Notes under the pieces: generated by a model | The model's input: the letters and a program-made list of their open reading frames with translations, nothing else | What the model was told of the DNA's origin: nothing | Database searches by the model: none | Source of the DNA: Frigoribacterium sp. Leaf8 | GTDB lineage: Bacteria > Actinomycetota > Actinomycetes > Actinomycetales > Microbacteriaceae | Length of the DNA: 64,000 bases | Assembly: GCF_001421165.1 (NCBI RefSeq) | Contig: NZ_LMKB01000005.1 | Span: 607,631 to 671,630 of the forward strand | Direction: 5' to 3' | Shown here: in pieces, positions 43,494 through 52,400 of the stretch | Numbering within the stretch: the first letter of the stretch is position 1 | How the letters are laid out: each line of letters begins with the position of its first letter | Translations under genes and position numbers: made by a program

Positions 43494-44096
43494 TCAGCGC
43501 CGGGCGACGCCCGCTTCCCGCAGGGCCACGTCGGCGAGGCGGCGGACGACCGCGGCATCCCCCGCGCGCCAGGCGGCCACCGGGTCGGGAGACACGGCGA
43601 GGGCGGCCTTCGCGTCGCGGCCGGTGAGTGCCCGCAACGCGAGCAGGTCCTCGCCGCCCGGCAGGGCGAGCAGCGCACGGACCGAGGAGGCGCGGCGCAC
43701 GAACGCGATCCGCCCGCGCAGCCAGACCCACAGCACCACGAGGCTCGGCACCCCGGCGACGACGAGTCCGGCGACCAGCGCCGCCCGGGCCACGCCGTCC
43801 TGCTGCTGCCGTCCGGCGTCGGCCAGGGACTGTCCGGCCCCGCTGGCCCCGTCGAACGGGGCGCTGGCCGCACCGCCGACCAGGGGCAGCCCTTGCAGCG
43901 CGCGCGACGCGTCCTGCATGGCGCCCTGGAAGCCGGCCCCCGCCTCCTCGAGTTGCCTCCCGAGGTCGGCGAAGGTGCCGATGAAGGTCGCGATGCTCAC
44001 CCCGAGCACGACGAAGAGGACGACGAGGCCGACGGCCACGACGTCTCCGGTCACCTGGCGGGTCCGGACGAGGGGCGAGGCCGAGTAGAGCTGCAT
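43494..44096 (-). CDS. Two-helix membrane protein, unknown
   Basis: A 200-residue protein with one membrane segment near residues 18-45 (VVAVGLVVLFVVLGVSIATFIGTF), an extracytoplasmic Ala/Gly/Gln-rich stretch of about 60 residues, a second helix near 108-130 (AALVAGLVVAGVPSLVVLWVWL) and a cytoplasmic C-terminus (GRIAFVRRASSVRALLALPGG, ending VALREAGVARR). No family is recognised. The RASS at residue 136 is encoded by a copy of the dispersed motif immediately after the second helix. It is transcribed in the same direction as the sigma pair but lies 128 bases upstream of it. Confidence 0.65.
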   Translation of the reverse strand: MQLYSASPLVRTRQVTGDVVAVGLVVLFVVLGVSIATFIGTFADLGRQLEEAGAGFQGAMQDASRALQGLPLVGGAASAPFDGASGAGQSLADAGRQQQDGVARAALVAGLVVAGVPSLVVLWVWLRGRIAFVRRASSVRALLALPGGEDLLALRALTGRDAKAALAVSPDPVAAWRAGDAAVVRRLADVALREAGVARR

Positions 44097-44124
44097 GGCC
44101 CCAGTCTGACGCGAGGCGGCCCGC

Positions 44125-44143
44125 GAGGCGCGACCCGCGCCTC
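44125..44143 (-). terminator. Terminator of the first SipW-type operon
   Basis: GAGGCGCG (44125-44132) and CGCGCCTC (44136-44143) pair perfectly, 20 bases beyond the last gene of the operon. The right arm is part of a dispersed-motif copy (44136-44145), and CGACCCG/CGGGTCG around it offers an alternative stem. Confidence 0.5.
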
Positions 44144-44162
44144 CTCGGGTCGGAGACGACGA

Positions 44163-45989
44163 CTACCGGGGCACGGTGCTGACGGGTCCCACCCGCGAGG
44201 TCGCGAGGTCGAGCGAGGTGACCGTCGTCGCTCCGGCCGACAGGGCCACCCGCAACGCCCCCACCTGGTAGGGGACGGTCGTCCACTTGTCGGGCGGGAC
44301 GCCGGTCACGACGCCGCCCGGGTAGCCGGCCTGGTCGGGGCGCAGGTTCACCCTCAGCGACAGGACGGACGGCAGGCGCGTGGTCAGGGTGCCGAGCGCC
44401 GTGAGCACCGGGGCGAGCGTGGTCGAGAGGGTGCTGCCGAGGGTGGTGACCGGGGTGACGAGCGTGGAGCGGACGAGCGTGGCCACCGACGCGAGCAGCG
44501 ACCCGGCCGAGCCCGTCAACGCGGCGAGCAGCGGGTTCAGCACGTTGCCGAGCAGGGTGGCGAGCGCCCCGCTCAGCACCCGCGTGGTGACCACCGCCGT
44601 CGCGGTGGACGGGGACGCGAGCAACTGGCCGAGCGTTCCCCCCATCGCGACGTCGACGGCGAGCACGTCGACGGGGACGCCGAGCACCGTCGCCCGCAAC
44701 GTCACCGTCAACGCCACCGACAGCTGCGCCGCCGACACCGCGGACTGCAGCGCCGCCACGACCCGTTGGGTCAGGCCGTCGAGCATCGACCCGACCGTGG
44801 TCGTGATCGAGGCCATCGCCGCCGCGCTCAGCACGAGTTCGGTGTTCGGGGCGAGCCCGTTCAGCCCGCCGGGCTGGCCGACCAGCGTGGCCAGGTCGAC
44901 CGACACCACACCGGTCGACGGGGTGATGGTGACCGTGCCGTCCGTGCTGGTGACCGACCCCGCGAGCACCGGGTCCACCGCCGACTGCAGGGCCAGGCCG
45001 GTGAGGGTGACCGAACCCGTGACCCCGCCCAGGCTCAGCAGGTTCGTGAGGCCGTTCACGGTGGCGAGCACGCCGTCCCGGACGGTCCTCGAGATCGTGC
45101 CGTTGACGCCCGTCAGGCCGGCGGCGGCCGTGTTCAGGCTCGTGACCGTGCTCGACACCTGACCCGACAGTCCCGCCACCGCCGGGCTGTGCAGCTCGAG
45201 GGCGAGACCGGCGATGCCGTAGTCGCGGGTCACCCCCGTCACGCTGCCGTCGCCCCAGATGCGGCTCTCGAGGGCTCGGCAGCCGTCGAGGGTCGCCGTG
45301 GACGCCACCGCGCCCACGGTCAGGTCGGCCCGGTCGAGGGCGGTCGAGGCGGGCAGCACCGAGGTGAGGCCGATGCGGGCGGGACCGGGCAGTGACGAGG
45401 CGGGGGTCGTCGGCGTCACGCCGAGCCCGCCCGAGTCGCTCACCAGACCCGCGGCGGCGGCCGCCGTGCCGGTCGGGGCGACCCGCGTGAACTGGTTCAG
45501 GGCTCCGGCCGACCCCGCCGGCAGGTTCGTGCCGAGCCCGGTCAGGTCGAGGCCGACGAGACCCGACCCCGCGCTCGCCGACAGGGGATTGCGGAACGTC
45601 GTCGTGCCTCCCGCGTCCGTGGTCGGGGCGGGCGATGCCGGCACCGCGGTGACGACGCCGGAGCGGGTGCGCGTCAGGTCCGCCCCACGCACGGCCGCGA
45701 CGGTGTCGAGGTCGGTGCCGGCCAGGCTGCCGCGCACGAACCGGCTGGACGCGGCGGCGGCGTACCCGGTGTCGGTGCCGCAGGTGAACCTCGTGGTGCC
45801 GACGAGCCCGTACGTGCGCTCGGAGTCGGTCCAGGCGGCGGTCGTCACGGGCGGCGGGGGCACGATGACGGCACCCACGACGGCGACGACGGCCGCCACG
45901 GCGACGACGGCCCGTCGCGCGGTGAGCGCCGCGACGAGGCGGGCGACACCCGTGGGGCGACGGCGACGGCGGCCGTGCGTGCCGGTCAC
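44163..45989 (-). CDS. Exported protein with SipW-class signal peptide, choice-of-anchor G-like
   Basis: A 608-residue secreted protein. A basic start (GTHGRRRRRPTGVARL) and the helix AVVAVAAVVAVVGAVIVPPPP lead to TTAAWTDSERTYG; an A-x-W-x-D-x-E segment just after the helix is typical of substrates of SipW-like peptidases. The mature N-terminus contains AAASSRFVRGSLAGTDLDTVAAVRG, as I recall it from proteins annotated choice-of-anchor G. A long Ala/Thr/Leu/Val-rich repetitive body follows (TLVRSTLVTPVTTLGSTLSTTL), with no C-terminal anchor. It is the last gene of a four-gene operon, and its GTG overlaps the previous stop. Likely an extracellular matrix component; the exact role is unknown. 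Confidence 0.7.
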   Translation of the reverse strand: MTGTHGRRRRRPTGVARLVAALTARRAVVAVAAVVAVVGAVIVPPPPVTTAAWTDSERTYGLVGTTRFTCGTDTGYAAAASSRFVRGSLAGTDLDTVAAVRGADLTRTRSGVVTAVPASPAPTTDAGGTTTFRNPLSASAGSGLVGLDLTGLGTNLPAGSAGALNQFTRVAPTGTAAAAAGLVSDSGGLGVTPTTPASSLPGPARIGLTSVLPASTALDRADLTVGAVASTATLDGCRALESRIWGDGSVTGVTRDYGIAGLALELHSPAVAGLSGQVSSTVTSLNTAAAGLTGVNGTISRTVRDGVLATVNGLTNLLSLGGVTGSVTLTGLALQSAVDPVLAGSVTSTDGTVTITPSTGVVSVDLATLVGQPGGLNGLAPNTELVLSAAAMASITTTVGSMLDGLTQRVVAALQSAVSAAQLSVALTVTLRATVLGVPVDVLAVDVAMGGTLGQLLASPSTATAVVTTRVLSGALATLLGNVLNPLLAALTGSAGSLLASVATLVRSTLVTPVTTLGSTLSTTLAPVLTALGTLTTRLPSVLSLRVNLRPDQAGYPGGVVTGVPPDKWTTVPYQVGALRVALSAGATTVTSLDLATSRVGPVSTVPR

Positions 45990-46981
45990 GACGTCACCGC
46001 CCGGCGTCGTCCGCGGAGGTGCAGCGAGAGGCCGACGACCAGGGCACCGGCACCCGCGATGGCCGGGCCGGACGAGAGGCCGCCGGTGAAGGCGAGCGCC
46101 CGCGGGGCGTCCACGCCGCTGAGGGTCACGTCGACGGGGCGCCCGTCGCCGGCGGAGTCGATGACGGGGGCGACGCCGCCGGGGCCGGTGCCGGTGCCGC
46201 CGGTGCCGGGCGCCGCCGGGTCCGCCCCGCCCGGGCCGGGACCGGCCGGGTCGCCGGGCACGGCGGTCGTGACGGTCGGCTCGGGCTCGGCCGGGAGGGT
46301 CGCGACGGGGTCCAGCGCCGTCGCCGTGATGCCGACGCCGACCCGGGCGCTCCGTCCCATGGACGAGGCGTCGTCGCCGCGCCCACCGGCGAGACCGAGG
46401 CTGACGAGCACGAAGACCCGGCCCGAGCCCCCGACCGACCGCACCGGCCACGAGGGACTGCCGTCGACGAACGAGGAGGCGCGGGTCGGGGCGGTCACGG
46501 TCCGCGCCCCGGTCGCGCAGAGCGGCGTCGTCTCGACCCGCTGCCACTCGACGTCGCAGGTCTCGACCCCCAGCGTGAATCCGGCCTCGTCGTCGACGAG
46601 CGACCCCGAGCTGACGAGCTCGAGGCCGAGTGCCACCCGGTCGCCGGTCGTGACGTCGGTCGCGATCTGCCAGCGGCCCGGGGCCGCGGGCGCGATGTCC
46701 TCGGTGCCGGTCAGTTCGTCGGCCAGCACGAGGTGGCCGTCGAGGCCGGTCTCGGGCACGGGTTCGAGGGCACGGGCGGTGCCGGCCTGGACGGTGAGGG
46801 CCCCGCCGAGCACGAACGCGGCCGTCCCCACGACGGCCAGGAGCGTCGTCGCGGCGCGGTGCCCGCGGGTCGTGGGTCCGCGGTGCGCACCGCGGTCGTG
46901 GTGCGCACCGCGGCCGTGGTGCTCGCCGCTCGGCCCGCCGGGCGCGCCGCCACTCGACTCCCCGTCCACGGTCGTCCTCAC
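45986..46981 (-). CDS. Surface protein with LAXTG sorting signal in SipW operon
   Basis: A 331-residue exported protein with a His/Gly/Arg-rich cytoplasmic start (residues 1-42), a helix (AATTLLAVVGTAAFVLGGALTV), a globular part to about residue 225 containing two cysteines (ETCDVEW, TPLCATG), and a Pro/Gly-rich spacer. It ends LAFTGGLSSGP, a hydrophobic segment and HLRGRRR. LAFTG fits class E sortase. It overlaps its neighbours by four bases on both sides. TRASS at about residue 166 comes from a dispersed-motif copy. It may be the wall-anchored base or adaptor for the fibre-like proteins of the operon; that is inference. Confidence 0.7.
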   Translation of the reverse strand: MRTTVDGESSGGAPGGPSGEHHGRGAHHDRGAHRGPTTRGHRAATTLLAVVGTAAFVLGGALTVQAGTARALEPVPETGLDGHLVLADELTGTEDIAPAAPGRWQIATDVTTGDRVALGLELVSSGSLVDDEAGFTLGVETCDVEWQRVETTPLCATGARTVTAPTRASSFVDGSPSWPVRSVGGSGRVFVLVSLGLAGGRGDDASSMGRSARVGVGITATALDPVATLPAEPEPTVTTAVPGDPAGPGPGGADPAAPGTGGTGTGPGGVAPVIDSAGDGRPVDVTLSGVDAPRALAFTGGLSSGPAIAGAGALVVGLSLHLRGRRRAVTS

Positions 46982-47601
46982 CCTCGGCGGACGGCGCCGC
47001 GTCGCGTCGGCCAGAAGGCCAGCACGACGGCGGCACCGACGACGGCGACCGCGAGCCCGCGGGCCGACGGGGTCGACATCGTCGTCAGGACGAAGCCGAG
47101 GCCCGGGGCCGAGGCGACGACGATCCGGGCGTCGCGCACGACGTAGGGGTCGCGGTCGTCCGAGTCGTTGGCGTCGCCCCGCAGCACGAGGGAGCGCGCG
47201 GCGGCGTCGCCGGGCACGGCGGTCGTCGAGACGACCCGGTGGGTCACGGGGACGTCGAAGCCGGGTCGGGGCACCGTGACCACGTCGCCGGGCCGCACGT
47301 CGGCCGCCGCGATCGCCCGGGTGACGACGGCGCCGCCCGCGGGCACGGTGGGACTCATCGAGCCGGTCAGGACGACCACGAGCGAGAGGCCGAGGACCGT
47401 CGAGACGGCGAGCCAGAGGAGGCAGACCGCGCCGACGAGGCCGACCACCGACAGCAGGAGCGTGCTGACGACGTCGACCGGTCGGCGGCGAGGGCGTCGG
47501 CGACGGCGCTCACGGCGATCCGCCCGGCGCGGCTCGACCTCGGGGCCCCGACGTTCCGCCCGGGGCCGGGTCACGGTGTCGACCACCGGTCGGCCCGTCA
47601 C
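46978..47601 (-). CDS. SipW-like (ER-type) signal peptidase I
   Basis: A 207-residue membrane peptidase. After a very basic N-terminus (RERRRRRPRRRPVDVV) and one helix, the catalytic Ser is in LTGSMSPTVPAGG near residue 88. The residue that is Lys in ordinary bacterial signal peptidases is His here (VPVTHRVVSTTAV), giving the Ser-His arrangement of SipW and eukaryotic enzymes. The third box reads RGDANDSDDRDPYVV. A C-terminal helix (LAVAVVGAAVVLAFWP) follows. It is cotranslated with exported proteins bearing SipW-class signals, which are the presumable substrates. Confidence 0.88.
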   Translation of the reverse strand: MTGRPVVDTVTRPRAERRGPEVEPRRADRRERRRRRPRRRPVDVVSTLLLSVVGLVGAVCLLWLAVSTVLGLSLVVVLTGSMSPTVPAGGAVVTRAIAAADVRPGDVVTVPRPGFDVPVTHRVVSTTAVPGDAAARSLVLRGDANDSDDRDPYVVRDARIVVASAPGLGFVLTTMSTPSARGLAVAVVGAAVVLAFWPTRRGAVRRG

Positions 47602-48353
47602 TCGACGCTGGTCGAGGCGAACTCCCACGCCGGGGCGGCGGTACGGCCCTGGAGCGTCGAGCTCGCCGACGTGGCGGCACTCGCCGGCAGGGTCACTTCG
47701 AAGCAGTAGAACTGCGTGGTGCCGGACGCGGCGGCGAGTCGTTGGGTGGCCGTGGCGCCCGTCGTCGAGAGCGAACCCGTGGCGATGGTCGTCGGCGCGG
47801 TGAACGCGGCGGCGGTGCAGGTCGGCGCGGCACCCCCGGCCGTGACCTCGACGGTCGCGACGCGGACGGTCAGGGCGCTGAAGAGCGCTCCCCCGGCATC
47901 GGCCACGGTCACGCCGGTGGCGGGCACCGCGGCCCGGACCTGCACGTCGGCGGGGACGCTCGTCGTGGCCGTCGTCCGCAGGGCCACGCCCGAGTAGACG
48001 CTCTCGCCCGGGCTCAGGGTCTGCGCGCCCGGCGTGAAGACCGTGCCGCGACCCGGTGCGGTCTCGTAGTCGGAGAAGCCCGCCGTGTAGGGCGAGGTGA
48101 CGCTCTGCTGCACCTCGAACGTGCCGGTGCCTATGCCGGGGCCGCCCGTGCCGTCCCCGGCGTAGACCCACTCGCTGTCGGTCCAGGCCGCGACGGTGTA
48201 GCCGAGTCCGCCGACGACCAGCGCACCGCCTGCGGCGAGCGCCGCGACCTTGCGGAGGCGACGAGGTCTCGGCGCCGACCGGTCGTGCGTCGCGACGTCG
48301 TCGCGCGGGACCTCGCCGTGAGGGGTGTCGGAGGCAGAGCGGTGCTGCGACAT
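47598..48353 (-). CDS. SipW-dependent exported protein, first gene of operon
   Basis: A 251-residue secreted protein. Cytoplasmic start MSQHRSASDTPHGEVPRDDV, then LRKVAALAAGGALVVGGLGYTVAAWTDSEWVYAG, a SipW-class signal whose A-A-W-T-D-S-E is shared with the protein encoded at 44163-45989. The mature part is Ala/Thr/Val-rich beta-type sequence, with a cysteine in APTCTAAAF and one in QFYCFEVTLP that could form a disulfide. ATG 48353 follows AGGAGC by six bases. By analogy with CalY/TasA it may be the major fibre subunit. Homology to those is limited to the signal region as far as I can see. Confidence 0.75.
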   Translation of the reverse strand: MSQHRSASDTPHGEVPRDDVATHDRSAPRPRRLRKVAALAAGGALVVGGLGYTVAAWTDSEWVYAGDGTGGPGIGTGTFEVQQSVTSPYTAGFSDYETAPGRGTVFTPGAQTLSPGESVYSGVALRTTATTSVPADVQVRAAVPATGVTVADAGGALFSALTVRVATVEVTAGGAAPTCTAAAFTAPTTIATGSLSTTGATATQRLAAASGTTQFYCFEVTLPASAATSASSTLQGRTAAPAWEFASTSVE

Positions 48354-48581
48354 GGTGGTGCTCCTGATCCGCGTCGCCTGGTGGGGGCGGCGCTCGGGGT
48401 GGTGCGATGGACGCCCGTGGTGAGCGGGCGGCGGGCCGGGATGCGGCGGCGGCTCGGGGTGGTGGGGCCCGGCCGGTGAGGCGTGCTCACGTGTGTTGGG
48501 GTCGAGTACACCACCCCCGCGCGGGGGCGACAACCCACCCGTTCGGGGGTCGTGGCCGGGGTGCCCTGCCCGGCGGGCGGA

Positions 48582-49748
48582 TCAGCGGGCGCCGAGCACC
48601 GGGGCGCGGTCGGCGTAACCGGCCGTCGTGGCGCGCGCGACGGCGGTCGGGAGCGCCGCGAGCAGCGCGTCGACGTCGGCCTCGGTGCTCGTGTGGCCGA
48701 TCGTCATGCGGAGCGCACCGCGGGCCGCGTCCGCCGGCAGGCCCATGCCGAGCAGCACGTGGGACGGTTCGGGGATGCCCGCCTGGCAGGCCGATCCGGT
48801 CGAGACGCTGACCCCGGCGGCGTCGAGCAGGAACAGCAACGAGTCGCCCTCGCACCCGTCGAAGGTGAAGTGGGCGTTGCCGGGCAGCCGGTCGACGGGG
48901 TCGCCCCGCAGCACGGCCCCGGGCACCGACGCCAGCACCCCGGCGATCAGCCGGTCCCGCAGCGGCTCGTAGGCCCCGTGCGGCTGCTCGGCCGCCACGG
49001 CGAAGGCGACGGCGGCCGGGGCGTCCTGCGTGCCCGAGCGCACCTGTCGTTGCTGTCCGCCCCCGTGGATCAGGGGCACGACGGTCGCCGACCGCGACAG
49101 CACGAGCGCGCCGATGCCGATGGGCCCGCCGATCTTGTGGGCGCTGACGCTGAGCGCCGCGAGCCCGGAGGCCGCGAAGTCGATCGGCACCTGCCCGTAG
49201 GCGGCGACGGCGTCCGAGTGCACCGGCACCCCGTGGGCGGCGGCGAGCGCCACGACCTCGTCGACGGGCTGCATCGTGCCGACCTCGTTGTTGGCCCAGA
49301 GCAGGCTGACCAGGGCGACGTCGTCGTGCTCGTCGAGGGCCGCGGCGAGGGCGTCGACGCGCAGCCGGCCCTGCTCGTCGAGCGGCAGCCAGGTGACGAC
49401 GGCGCCCTCGTACCGTTCGAGCCACTCGACGGTGTCGACGGTGGCGTGGTGCTCGCCGGCGGGGACGAGGAGGCGCGGCCGCGGTCGGTCGGACTGCCTC
49501 GCCCACCACAGTCCCTTGATCGCGAGGTTGACCGCCTCGGTGCCGCCCGAGGTGAAGACGATCTCGATCGGGTCGCAGCCGAGGGTCGCGGCCACGCGCT
49601 CGCGGGCCTCTTCGAGGACGCGCTTGGCGTTCTGGCCGGCCGAGTGGATGGACGACGGGTTGCCGACCGTGCCGAGCGCCTCGGCGTAGGCGGCGATCGC
49701 CGCCGGGTGCATCGGCGTGGTGGCCGCGTGGTCGAGGTAGACGCTCAT
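48582..49748 (-). CDS. Cysteine desulfurase (NifS/IscS family)
   Basis: A PLP enzyme of 388 residues that mobilises sulfur from L-cysteine for Fe-S clusters or tRNA thiolation. The start VYLDHAATTPMHPAAIAAY is diagnostic. The PLP Lys is in SVSAHKIGGPIGIGAL near residue 205, the His in GTEAVN/PAGEHHATVD near 100, and the active Cys in VSTGSACQAGIPEPSHVLLGMG near residue 322 (class I loop). In actinobacteria this single gene next to trmU-like genes usually serves tRNA thiolation; that neighbour is not visible here. It is divergent from glgX with a 78-base gap. Confidence 0.93.
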   Translation of the reverse strand: MSVYLDHAATTPMHPAAIAAYAEALGTVGNPSSIHSAGQNAKRVLEEARERVAATLGCDPIEIVFTSGGTEAVNLAIKGLWWARQSDRPRPRLLVPAGEHHATVDTVEWLERYEGAVVTWLPLDEQGRLRVDALAAALDEHDDVALVSLLWANNEVGTMQPVDEVVALAAAHGVPVHSDAVAAYGQVPIDFAASGLAALSVSAHKIGGPIGIGALVLSRSATVVPLIHGGGQQRQVRSGTQDAPAAVAFAVAAEQPHGAYEPLRDRLIAGVLASVPGAVLRGDPVDRLPGNAHFTFDGCEGDSLLFLLDAAGVSVSTGSACQAGIPEPSHVLLGMGLPADAARGALRMTIGHTSTEADVDALLAALPTAVARATTAGYADRAPVLGAR

Positions 49749-49814
49749 GTTCGGGTCCTCAGGCTGGGTGGGGCGGAGACGCTCGATGATTTCGGGGCCG
49801 ACACGCGCCTCCTC

Positions 49815-49820
49815 TACTGT
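49815..49820 (+). promoter_or_regulatory. Candidate -10 for a leaderless glgX transcript
   Basis: TACTGT ends seven bases before the glgX GTG, so transcription would start at or next to the first coding base. No ribosome binding site precedes the GTG. A dispersed-motif copy (49804-49813) abuts the element. Confidence 0.4.
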
Positions 49821-49826
49821 AAACGC

Positions 49827-51872
49827 GTGACCGACCCCGACCCCCTGCGCGATCTCGGCATCCGTTCCGGCCCCGACGGGCCGACGCTGCGCGTCTGGTC
49901 CGCGTCGGCGTCCCGGATCGACGTCGTGATCGACGACGCCCCGCACGACCGTGTCGTCCCGATGGTCCGCGACGCACACGACGTGTGGAGCGCCACCGAC
50001 GGCGCCCTCACCCCCGGGCGGCGGTACTGGCTGCGGGCGGACGGCCCCGCCGGGGGCGGCAACGCCTTCGACCCCTCGCTCGAGCTGCTCGATCCCTACG
50101 CGCGCGGGCTCGGTCGCACCGGACGCGGCACGTGGCAGTCGGCCGTCGTCGACGAGTCGTTCGACTGGGGTGGGGTGTCCAAGCCCCGCACGCCGCTCGA
50201 CCGGGTGGTGGTCTACGAGGCGCACGTCCGCGGCCTCACCCGCCTGGCCCCCTTCGTGCCCGAAGAGCTGCGCGGCAGCTACGCCGGCCTCGCCGCCGAG
50301 TCGACCATCGCCTACCTGATCGGCCTCGGCGTGACGGCGGTGCAGCTGTTGCCCGTGCACCAGCACGTCGACGAGCAGCGCCTCGTCGCGCAGGGCATCG
50401 AGAACTACTGGGGCTACAACACCCTCGGCTACTTCGCCCCGCACGCCGCCTACGCCAGCCGCGACGCGCAGCTCGCCGGCGCCTCGGCGATCCTCCGCGA
50501 GTTCAAGGGCATGGTGCGCCTACTGCACGAGGCCGGCATCGAGGTCTACCTCGACGTGGTCTACAACCACACGGCCGAAGAGGGCGAGGTCGGCGGCCCG
50601 GTCACGAGCCTGCGCGGTCTCGACGGCTCCGGCTACTACCGACACGACGCCGAGGGTCGGCCGGTCGACGTGACGGGGTGCGGCAACTCGCTCGACACGA
50701 GCACGCCGGCCGCCTCGCGGCTCGTCCTCGACTCCCTGCGGTACTGGGCCGACGAGGTGCAGATCGACGGCTTCCGCTTCGACCTCGCCGCCACGCTCGG
50801 ACGTGGTGCGGACCACGTCTTCGACCCCGAGCACCCGCTGCTGAGTGCGATCGTGGACGATCCGGCGCTCGAGGGCGTCAAGATGATCGCCGAGCCGTGG
50901 GACGTCGGCATGGGCGGCTGGCAGACCGGGGCCTTCCCCGACGGCTGGATCGAGTGGAACGACCGGTTCCGCAACCGGGCCCGCGACTTCTGGCTGACCG
51001 ACATCGCCGCGGCCCGGTCGCAGGGCGCTCCCCCGTCCGGGCTCGGCAGCTTCGCGTCGAAGCTCAGCGGGTCGAGCAACATCTACGCCCACGAGCGCGG
51101 TCCGCTGTCGGGCGTGAACTTCGTCACGGCGCACGACGGCTTCACCCTGCTCGACCTCGTGTCGTACGACGGCAAGCACAACCTCAGCAACGGCGAGGAC
51201 AACCGCGACGGCACCGACGACAACCGCTCGTTCAACCACGGCGTCGAGGGCGACAGCGTCAACCCCTGGATCTCGGACGCCCGGCGCCGCTCGATGCGCA
51301 ACCTGCTCGCCACCCTCTTCGTGTCGGCCGGCATCCCCATGCTGACCGCCGGCGACGAACGCGGCCGCACCCAGCACGGCAACAACAACGCCTACTGCAC
51401 CGACAGCGAGCTCACCTGGGTCGACTGGTCCGACGAACCCTGGCACCGGGACCTGCACGACGACGTCGCCACGCTCTCCCGGCTGCGAGCCGAGAACCCC
51501 GCCCTGCGCCCGTCGCGGTTCGGCCTCGACGGCGCCTGCACGCTCAGCGCCAACGAGATGTCGTGGCACTCGGCCTCGGGCGACGAGATGCGTCCCGACG
51601 AGTGGAACGACCCCGGCGTCCGCACGATGCAGTACCTCGCGACCTCGACGCCCGAGCACGAGGCGCCGAACACGGTCCTCGTCGTGGTGCACGGGGCCGA
51701 GACCGCCGTCTCGGTGACGCTCCCCCGACACCACGGGGTGACGGCGTACGAGGCCCTGTGGTCGAGCGACGACCGCAGCCTGCCGCAGGCGACGGCCCCC
51801 GGTGACGACCTGCTCGTCTCGGGGCCGACCGTGGTGGTGTTCCGCGCCACGACGACCGAGGTGGCCTCGTGA
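49827..51872 (+). CDS. glgX: Glycogen debranching enzyme GlgX
   Basis: An isoamylase-type alpha-1,6 debranching enzyme of 681 residues, GH13, that trims glycogen limit dextrins. The N-terminal carbohydrate-binding fold (residues 1-105) contains TLRVWSASASRIDVV. The barrel has VYEAHVRGLTRL, VQLLPVHQHVDE and NYWGYNTLGYFAPHAAY, then VYNHTAEEGE, nucleophile Asp in IDGFRFDLAATLGR, acid Glu in MIAEPWDVGMGGWQ, and FVTAHDGFTLLDLVSYDGKHN. Length is average. The start is GTG 49827. ybaK follows with a four-base overlap. Together with glgE at the window end it shows active glycogen/alpha-glucan metabolism. Confidence 0.94.
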   Translation: MTDPDPLRDLGIRSGPDGPTLRVWSASASRIDVVIDDAPHDRVVPMVRDAHDVWSATDGALTPGRRYWLRADGPAGGGNAFDPSLELLDPYARGLGRTGRGTWQSAVVDESFDWGGVSKPRTPLDRVVVYEAHVRGLTRLAPFVPEELRGSYAGLAAESTIAYLIGLGVTAVQLLPVHQHVDEQRLVAQGIENYWGYNTLGYFAPHAAYASRDAQLAGASAILREFKGMVRLLHEAGIEVYLDVVYNHTAEEGEVGGPVTSLRGLDGSGYYRHDAEGRPVDVTGCGNSLDTSTPAASRLVLDSLRYWADEVQIDGFRFDLAATLGRGADHVFDPEHPLLSAIVDDPALEGVKMIAEPWDVGMGGWQTGAFPDGWIEWNDRFRNRARDFWLTDIAAARSQGAPPSGLGSFASKLSGSSNIYAHERGPLSGVNFVTAHDGFTLLDLVSYDGKHNLSNGEDNRDGTDDNRSFNHGVEGDSVNPWISDARRRSMRNLLATLFVSAGIPMLTAGDERGRTQHGNNNAYCTDSELTWVDWSDEPWHRDLHDDVATLSRLRAENPALRPSRFGLDGACTLSANEMSWHSASGDEMRPDEWNDPGVRTMQYLATSTPEHEAPNTVLVVVHGAETAVSVTLPRHHGVTAYEALWSSDDRSLPQATAPGDDLLVSGPTVVVFRATTTEVAS

Positions 51873-52372
51873 CCAGCAAGGCGTCCGGAGGGGCGCGCGG
51901 CCCCGCCACGCCGGCCACCGTCGCGCTCACCACGGCCGGCATCCCCTTCACGGCCCACACCTACGAACACCACGACACGGCGACGAACTTCGGCGAGGAG
52001 GCCGCCGCCGAGCTCGGCCTCTCGGCGGAACGCGTCTTCAAGACCCTCGTGGTCGACGCCGAGGGCACCCTCGTGGTGGGCGTCGTCCCCGTCTCGGGTC
52101 GCCTCGACCTCAAGGCGCTCGCGGCCGCCGTCGGGGCCAAGAAGGCCTCGCTGGCCGACCCCGCCCTGGTCGAACGCCGCACGGGCTACGTCGTGGGCGG
52201 CATCAGCCCGCTCGGGCAGCGGACCGCCGCGACGACCGTGGTCGACGCGAGCGCCGCCTCCTTCGCCTCGGTCTTCGTCAGCGGCGGGAGGCGCGGGTTC
52301 GACATCGAGATCGCACCCGACGACCTCGTGCGCGCCACCGGCGGATCCTACGCGGCGATCCGTCGGGACTGA
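51869..52372 (+). CDS. ybaK: Cys-tRNA(Pro)/Cys-tRNA(Cys) deacylase YbaK
   Basis: A 167-residue editing domain protein that hydrolyses mischarged Cys-tRNA(Pro). Family features are TPATVALTTAGIPFTAHTYEH, FGEEAAAELGLSAERVFKTLVV, LDLKALAAAVGAKKASLAD with the conserved Lys, GYVVGGISPLGQ, and GGRRGFDIEIAPDDLVRATGG. GTG 51869 overlaps the glgX stop. Confidence 0.93.
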   Translation: MTSKASGGARGPATPATVALTTAGIPFTAHTYEHHDTATNFGEEAAAELGLSAERVFKTLVVDAEGTLVVGVVPVSGRLDLKALAAAVGAKKASLADPALVERRTGYVVGGISPLGQRTAATTVVDASAASFASVFVSGGRRGFDIEIAPDDLVRATGGSYAAIRRD

Positions 52373-52400
52373 CCCGCGCCGCGCCTCCTCGGATCTGCGG

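Noticed and set aside
44163-48353. Sortase gene expected with LAXTG proteins
   Set aside because: No protein in the window has the sortase TLxTC motif; the enzyme must be encoded elsewhere.
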